Part shown: one piece after another, positions 58,570 through 64,000 of the stretch
How the letters are laid out: each line of letters starts with the position of its first letter
Position numbering within the stretch: position 1 is the first letter of the stretch
Assembly: GCF_019097595.1 (NCBI RefSeq)
Contig: NC_080726.1
Span: forward strand, 10,514,205-10,578,204
Direction: 5' to 3'
Origin: Hemibagrus wyckioides
Lineage: Eukaryota; Chordata; Actinopteri; Siluriformes; Bagridae
Length of the DNA stretch: 64,000 bases
The notes under the pieces: generated by a model
Told to the model about the DNA's origin: nothing
The model's input: only the letters and a program-made list of their open reading frames with translations
The model's database searches: none
Program-made: the position numbers and the translations under genes

Positions 58570-58948
58570 AACTGAGCTATGTTTGTGTTTTAATTTCCTT
58601 GCTGATTAGAAACCAATTTATGTAAAGCTATTCATTCCAAGTGACAGAACCAATGAATACTGTATGTGCAGTAAGCTACACAATTTAGTAAATGTCATGC
58701 TTCCTATCTCCATATGTCAAAACACACCTGAGGATATTTTGACAGAGACATATAATTGACTATACTGTTATCCTTCCATCCTGATACCATAAACTCCTAC
58801 TACCCCATCAGCAAGTCCACACTTAGATTGTATCTTGTAACCTAATGCCTTAGTTTCAATGTGCATTGCAGTTGAATGATATGCATTAAATTGAATAAAA
58901 TGGGTAATAAAAAGCTTTGAGGTTATATATATATATGTACACTGTATA
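58570..58948. other. Non-coding stretch, nothing recognised
   Basis: AT-rich DNA. No gene visible. Confidence 0.5.
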
Positions 58949-58950
58949 TA

Positions 58951-59527
58951 CACTCAGGGATTGTTCAGCCAAAAACACTAAATAGTTGGAGTTATTCATA
59001 TATAACAGGTTAATCCAAACTGAAACTATAACACTACCTGCCCCCCCCCCCCATTACATTCCACCTTCTGTGAATGTGTGCCCACTGTAGCCTCAGATTC
59101 CTGTGTTTGACTGACAACCTGATGTTGTCTTCTGTTGTTGTATCACATATGCCTCAGTGTTTTTGAGATGCACTTCTGCTCACCATGGTTATAAAGAGTG
59201 GTTATCTAAGTTAGCATAGCCGTCCTGTGAGCTTCAACCATTCTATCCATTCTCCTCCTCATCAACGAGGCATTTCTGCTTGCAGACCTGCAGCACAATT
59301 CTGTGTAAACTCTATTGACTGTTGAATGCTCAAATCCCGGTTCAGCACTTTCTAAAATACTCAAATTCTTGGCAATGACAACCTTTGATACATTCAAAGA
59401 GTCTGAGGAGTCGGAGATCATACTTTTTACCCATTCAGAGGTGAAAATTAACAGAAGCTCTTTCCCTGTATTTGGCTGATTGGATAACTGCATAAATGTA
59501 CAGTCATGTAAAAGTGGACAGTCAGTG
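58951..59527 (-). mobile_element. Tc1-like deletion derivative with transposase N-terminus
   Basis: The ends CACTCAGGG (58951) and, reversed, CACTGACTGTCC (from 59527) are short inverted repeats each preceded by TATA/TA, consistent with TA target sites. On the minus strand the frame 59535-59206 retains a diverged Tc1 helix-turn-helix domain: SLNVSKVVIAKNLSI..SAEPGF (residues 46-67) and STVNRVYTEL (71-80) align in order with the family's DNA-binding region, followed by a linker with RMDRMVEAHRTAML. The catalytic half is absent. A C12 run (59041-59052) lies inside. Confidence 0.7.
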
Positions 59528-59529
59528 TA

Positions 59530-60325
59530 TATCAACTGTTCTGCCTATTTAGGCTTCCATGCTAGGAAATTCATCCACAGAAAAACAGCAGCTCACTAAC
59601 AAGATTAATTCTACAAGCACTGTCCTCCATCTTGTTTTGTTTTTTCTTACTTGTCCTCCGAGCTGCAGCCTGATTGGTCAAGTGATGAAAAAGCTTTTGA
59701 TGCCACTTTTTTTCAACTTTTGGAAGCACTCAGCTATGAGAGGGAAAAAAATAAATGCAGACGACAGCATCTTTTAAAAACGTCCACATTCTACCAGCCG
59801 TACGGTCACATCCCACAGGATTACATTTAAATCATGCACCAGAGGTTGAGGCAGAAATGGCTAGACTGTGAATAAGGTCACAAGCCTTTTAATGCTAACT
59901 GACTGTGTATTAAAATAGTCTGGCAAATTAACTAACATGCTACTTTGCTATATTATATAACAACAATAGTGTGCTTCACAGATTTAAAATCCATTACATA
60001 GAGGAAATTTGTTACGAGAACAGCATGAATGATGAGCGTGAGTATTCATTTTCAGGATTTATTTTTAAAAAAATAAAAAAGACAATTTGTGTAAACAAAA
60101 ATACTATCTCATTTGACCCTATTTCTTTGACTGACAGGGTTAACGGTTTGCTGTGTGCCTAATACAGAAATATATTAACTTCAATAGATTGGTGTGGGAG
60201 GAAGTAAATAAAAAAGTACCTTCCGCCTCTCATGGCTATGAACACAGCCACTGAGACTGAGAAGATTATTAATTAACACCCACACTACAGATATACAGAA
60301 TAAAACTGAAAAATCTGCTTCAGCT
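59530..60325. other. Non-coding stretch, nothing recognised
   Basis: AT-rich DNA. No gene visible. Confidence 0.5.
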
Positions 60326-60329
60326 TTTC

Positions 60330-60720
60330 TTTGAATGTGCCACCCACACACATACACAGACGCACACACATGGTTCTTACTATCCTTGTGAGGACCTTCC
60401 ATTTGAGGCTGTAATGTAATTTAAATTAAACTCTATAATATTGATATTGAGATAAATTGTCATAGTACACTTTTTGTGATGGTGCTGATCTTTTTTGATT
60501 AATCATTTCAAATGGAACAAATGGAGTTCTGACCTGATGTTAATACTACTGTTTTGCTGGAAGATTTATAGACAGTCCTTGGCCAATGCTATGGAAAAGC
60601 TGCTATGGAGTCCAGACCTTCTGCCATCAGTCTGAAGTCTGGCTACACAAGACTATCCTCATGGGGACCAGCCAAATGTCCTCACAAGGCCAGATATTCC
60701 TATTAAAAAACATGCCCACA
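60330..60720. repeat. Inverted-repeat-bounded segment (possible MITE)
   Basis: CCTTGTGAGGAC at 60384-60395 and its exact reverse complement at 60678-60689 bound about 300 bases, and CTATCCT/CATGGGGACC phrases near the ends recall a widespread fish repeat containing GTCCTCACAAGG. It is adjacent to CACACA-rich sequence. No coding content. Confidence 0.5.
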
Positions 60721-61599
60721 CACATCATTATTGTACAGTATGTCCAAAAAAAATTCTGCAGTACTGAAATGCCTCTTTCTATATGCACCTATCCTTATTT
60801 CACATCACTTCCTGATTCTTTGATCAATATGTTAGAGTAGACTGAATAGTGATTATTGTCAGCATGTCTATTCACAGTACAAATATGTACAAACAATGCA
60901 GGGTTTCACTGTTTAAAATACAAATTAAACAGCAATATTTCACTAAGATCCGTCTCTATCTTTGGCTCTGAAAAGAAGGATCAACTCTGTAGCAACAGAT
61001 GCTGGTAAAATTGCGCCCAGTAAAACATGCACATTCAATGCACACTCTCCCTATGAGAAAACAGATGTTTGCCTGTTCCCGACTACAGTGTAAACCCAGA
61101 GGAATATTTAGCATGAAGACACATCGTACATTATTTATAGAAGTTGTATAAAACGGCATAGTTAAAAAATAAATTGTAACGTAGGGTGTATAACAAACCA
61201 TATAACAGCACGCTTTAAAGAGGCAGTGCTGAAAACTCAAGATCGGATGAGAGTTCTGTAGAATTACATTCCTTGTTGAGGAAGACTATACAACATTGAT
61301 GTAGCAGTAAAAATTAGTAAAGACAGCAGTAGAATACTTGCAAATTGTTTCCCCAATTTATACAGAAATGTGACATATTAAAGGAAAAAGCATTAGTAAG
61401 GTGTTTCTGCCAGCATATGAAGCCAGAATAGAACACAACATTGCCATCCTGTAAAAAGTACCCCATCAGGATAGAAATGCTTCATCATAGGATAAAGCTG
61501 ATCACTCAGGATAACTTTGTATACATTTGCAGTGACCCTCTATAAGGGAACAAGTGGACCTACACCATCTCACCAAAATTTCCCCAAAGTACTAAATGA

Positions 61600-61622
61600 T
61601 CAATCAATCAATCAATCAATCA
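61600..61622. repeat. (AATC)n microsatellite
   Basis: Five to six AATC units. Confidence 0.93.
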
Positions 61623-62892
61623 TCTTTAGGTTTGTGCTTAAATAGTCACGCATCTGTATATTAAATATTAATATAAAATGTCTTCACCCAATGGCTTTAA
61701 AATGAAAAGTTTTTAATGACATTACCACAAGAACAGTTTTGAAACAATTTCAGAGCCCAAAAGTTTCTGATCAGTTGCTCACAGGGTTTTGAAATATTAC
61801 ATATGCCAGTTTATGTATGGGAAGTCACATAGTTAGACTACAACAGAGAAAAGGAGCATTTTACTTCCATACATCTGCTCCAAAAGCATTCAGCCTGGAT
61901 TACCGCTCTCTGTACGTAAGCACTCTAGGTTTCTCTCTCTATTTCCCCAACTGGAATTTCAGCCTTCGCAGAATATGTTCTTTCACACATAATTATTCAG
62001 AAAGCTGGCAACTGTACGATTGTGTTTGTCTAAACAGCAAAGTCTAAAGCCATGGTCTTATGTGAGCATTCAGAAAATCAGACAAGCTTTGGCTGCAGCC
62101 CCAGAACGAGCATCTGTCAAAACAAATGGCCCTCATTTGGAAATAAATAAATAAATGAACTTAGTAATCCATGGAAAATCATATCCATAAAGATATTTCA
62201 CACAAAAAAAGGCAGCATTGAGGCCAAGATGAAAGTTATTCTCAGATTAATCTCTGAACTAATGCCTGGTGTCTGCATCATTTCATTTACAGCCAAGAAG
62301 TGGAATAAAACAGTATTGATAGCGGTGCAATTGTGACAAACTGCAGAAAGCTTCAAAGCACCGCTGCCTACTTTTAATTCATGAGTACATGTACAATGTG
62401 TCATGTCCCTTTCTGCAAGCCAGAAAATTCATGTTTTGTTCATTTTGTAAATTTTGTTTTTTTGCTGCTGGAGTTCTTGAAGTGCTCAACAAATCAGCAT
62501 AATGGTGAAGCTTTAAACTTTGATTAATTTCTGAAAGTAAATAGAAGGTTTTAGAATTTGGAAACATTTAAATCAAAGAAAGTAAATGTTCAATATTTTG
62601 AATATCTGATATTCAGGTTTCTGCATTATTTCTAGACCCCTATTTAAATGTAAGCAAATTTTCCTCCGGATTGATTTCTTCTATCGAAGCATGTGTTCAG
62701 ATAACACTGATCTAAAATGGATCATAAGGATTTGCACAAATTTCAGCAGTCCATACCAGCTCAAGTGCAGACTGTCATTAACGCAAAAATGGGACATAAA
62801 TACTAAGAAACTCTAAAATTCATGTAAATTCAGATTATTTTTTTCTGCCAATAATATAATTTGTAATGAAAAAATGTCGTATTAAATTAGAA

Positions 62893-62916
62893 GTGTGTGT
62901 GTGTGTGTGTGTGTAT
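62893..62916. repeat. (GT)n microsatellite
   Basis: About 11-12 GT units. Confidence 0.95.
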
Positions 62917-63339
62917 ATCACTGACCACTTAGGAACTGATCTGGGATTTCACAACAGCCAATGTCTGCTGAATAGTTTACACAGATTGTTGTGATAAAGA
63001 AACAGTTCTGTGGGTGGAAACTCTTCGCTGATGAGAGAGGTCAGAGAAGAACGGCCCGAGTGCTCTATTTGAAACTGGACAGCTGAAGACTAGAAGAAGT
63101 TTTTCCAATTTTCAACTTCAATATTTGTATACAAGTGTATATTTTGTTGAGTACGGACATGTCTCTTATGCAAAATAGGATTATTTGTTATATAACATAG
63201 TAAAATACAGTCTTAAATTATCACCCAAGTTCCTTTTATCTGCCAAATGTCCTACTTTTATATAAATTGGCAAATTATATGAAGTCCGTTTTCCCTTAAC
63301 ACTTCATATTGGCAGCATTTACCAACTGACAACAACTGT

Positions 63340-63570
63340 TCAGCCTGACTTTGGCAATAAAGACGAACGCTCTCTCTTAAATGCAGTTATTGTGCCTAAA
63401 CGAACACTCACAATAGTAATTTCTTCATTTCTCCCTCCTCACTGGCCTGAATGGACCTAATTAGGTCACTTTCTCCATTAGAAACCTTGTTTGGAGATTG
63501 AAGAGCTCAGCCCATCTGGCTAATGAGTTGATAAGGTCTCAACTCCTATTAAAATATCCACCACTGAGGA
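63340..63570. promoter_or_regulatory. Candidate conserved non-coding block with homeodomain palindrome
   Basis: It holds the exact 14-base palindrome GACCTAATTAGGTC at 63454-63467 (TAATTA core with nuclear-receptor-like AGGTC half sites), plus CTTTCTCCATTAGAAACC and GGCTAATGAGTTGATAAGG. Composition is balanced and no frame is credible. Confidence 0.38.
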
Positions 63571-63574
63571 GAAT

Positions 63575-64000
63575 AAAATATATTGAATTCTATTATTGTC
63601 TCATTTAATCCAATTTACTTCAAATACGCAGATCGTGCTCTTTTGAAGGAGATTTTTTTTATGTGTATATATAAAGGAAGCCTAATGCTTTCATTATTAA
63701 CTACACTGCTTACCTCTCCTGCTCTATCGTATTCACACACACTGTTGGGTGAAAAAAGTTTGCACACACATATGACACAACAAACAGGGCAAATTTGTTA
63801 GACTTCACAGATTTTCACTCATTATCTCTTTGTAACAAAAATATGCACTTTATTGTATAAGTGTAAATAATGTGTTCTAAATTATTCAGCTATTATTTTA
63901 CTTTGAGAGATGTGTATGTACACTAACGTCTTCGAATCTGCAAACTGAGGGCGTAATAACAAACCTTTGACTTTATTTCTTATCAAACAGTTTTTCTATT
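63575..64000. other. Non-coding stretch to window end, nothing recognised
   Basis: AT-rich DNA. The 72-codon frame at 63583-63801 is not recognisable. Confidence 0.5.

Larger units (their letters stand above)
60725..63335. other. Long non-coding stretch with two microsatellites
   Basis: No gene, RNA or transposon landmark. Frames of 94 (60956-61240 minus) and 76 codons (61817-62047 plus) look like chance. Confidence 0.5.

Overview
This window reads as nuclear DNA of a teleost fish, most likely an ostariophysan and possibly a catfish. I found no protein-coding gene I can recognise. The composition is AT-rich, every long reading frame is short and unlike known proteins, and no operon-like layout exists. 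The fish assignment rests on the repeats: three Tc1/mariner-type DNA transposon remnants, six copies of a tRNA-SINE-like repeat resembling fish DANA/Mermaid, one further tRNA-derived SINE, and L2/CR1-type LINE debris with the usual fish 3' tail. The catfish suggestion comes only from remembered resemblance of the repeat families and is weak.

Layout. 1-8.2 kb: mostly unremarkable AT-rich DNA with two exon-like signals near the left edge and one candidate regulatory block (6.7-7.0 kb). 8.2-12.6 kb: a decayed LINE reverse-transcriptase fragment, two SINE-like copies, a candidate conserved block (10.2-10.8 kb), the first copy of an unnamed repeat and a perfect hairpin. 12.7-21 kb: candidate regulatory blocks (13.7, 14.5, 20.5 kb), a LINE 3' tail, an AT palindrome, and a minus-strand 27-nt microexon-like signal at 18.34 kb. 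21.3-28.8 kb: a 513-bp Tc1 deletion derivative, two regulatory-looking blocks, a LINE 3' end running into a long pentanucleotide array, and SINE-like DNA. 30.9-37.6 kb: two candidate regulatory blocks, then a diverged repeat pair flanking a complete-ended 1.48-kb Tc1-like element. 37.6-47.3 kb: mainly plain sequence with a 192-codon open frame (42.2 kb), a LINE tail, one candidate block and a DNA-transposon fragment. 47.3-64 kb: SINE-like copies, a long GAAA array, the best enhancer-like block (52.2-52.8 kb), the second copy of the 12-kb repeat, further candidate blocks and a third Tc1 derivative.

Interpretation. The simplest reading is a gene desert or a very large intron. It holds islands of higher-complexity sequence with homeodomain- and POU-type motifs, which could be long-range enhancers of a developmental gene, set among decayed transposons and microsatellites. 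This is inference: conservation cannot be tested from one sequence. If the microexon-like signal is real, the window lies inside a minus-strand gene. I see no sign of a previously undescribed multi-gene system.
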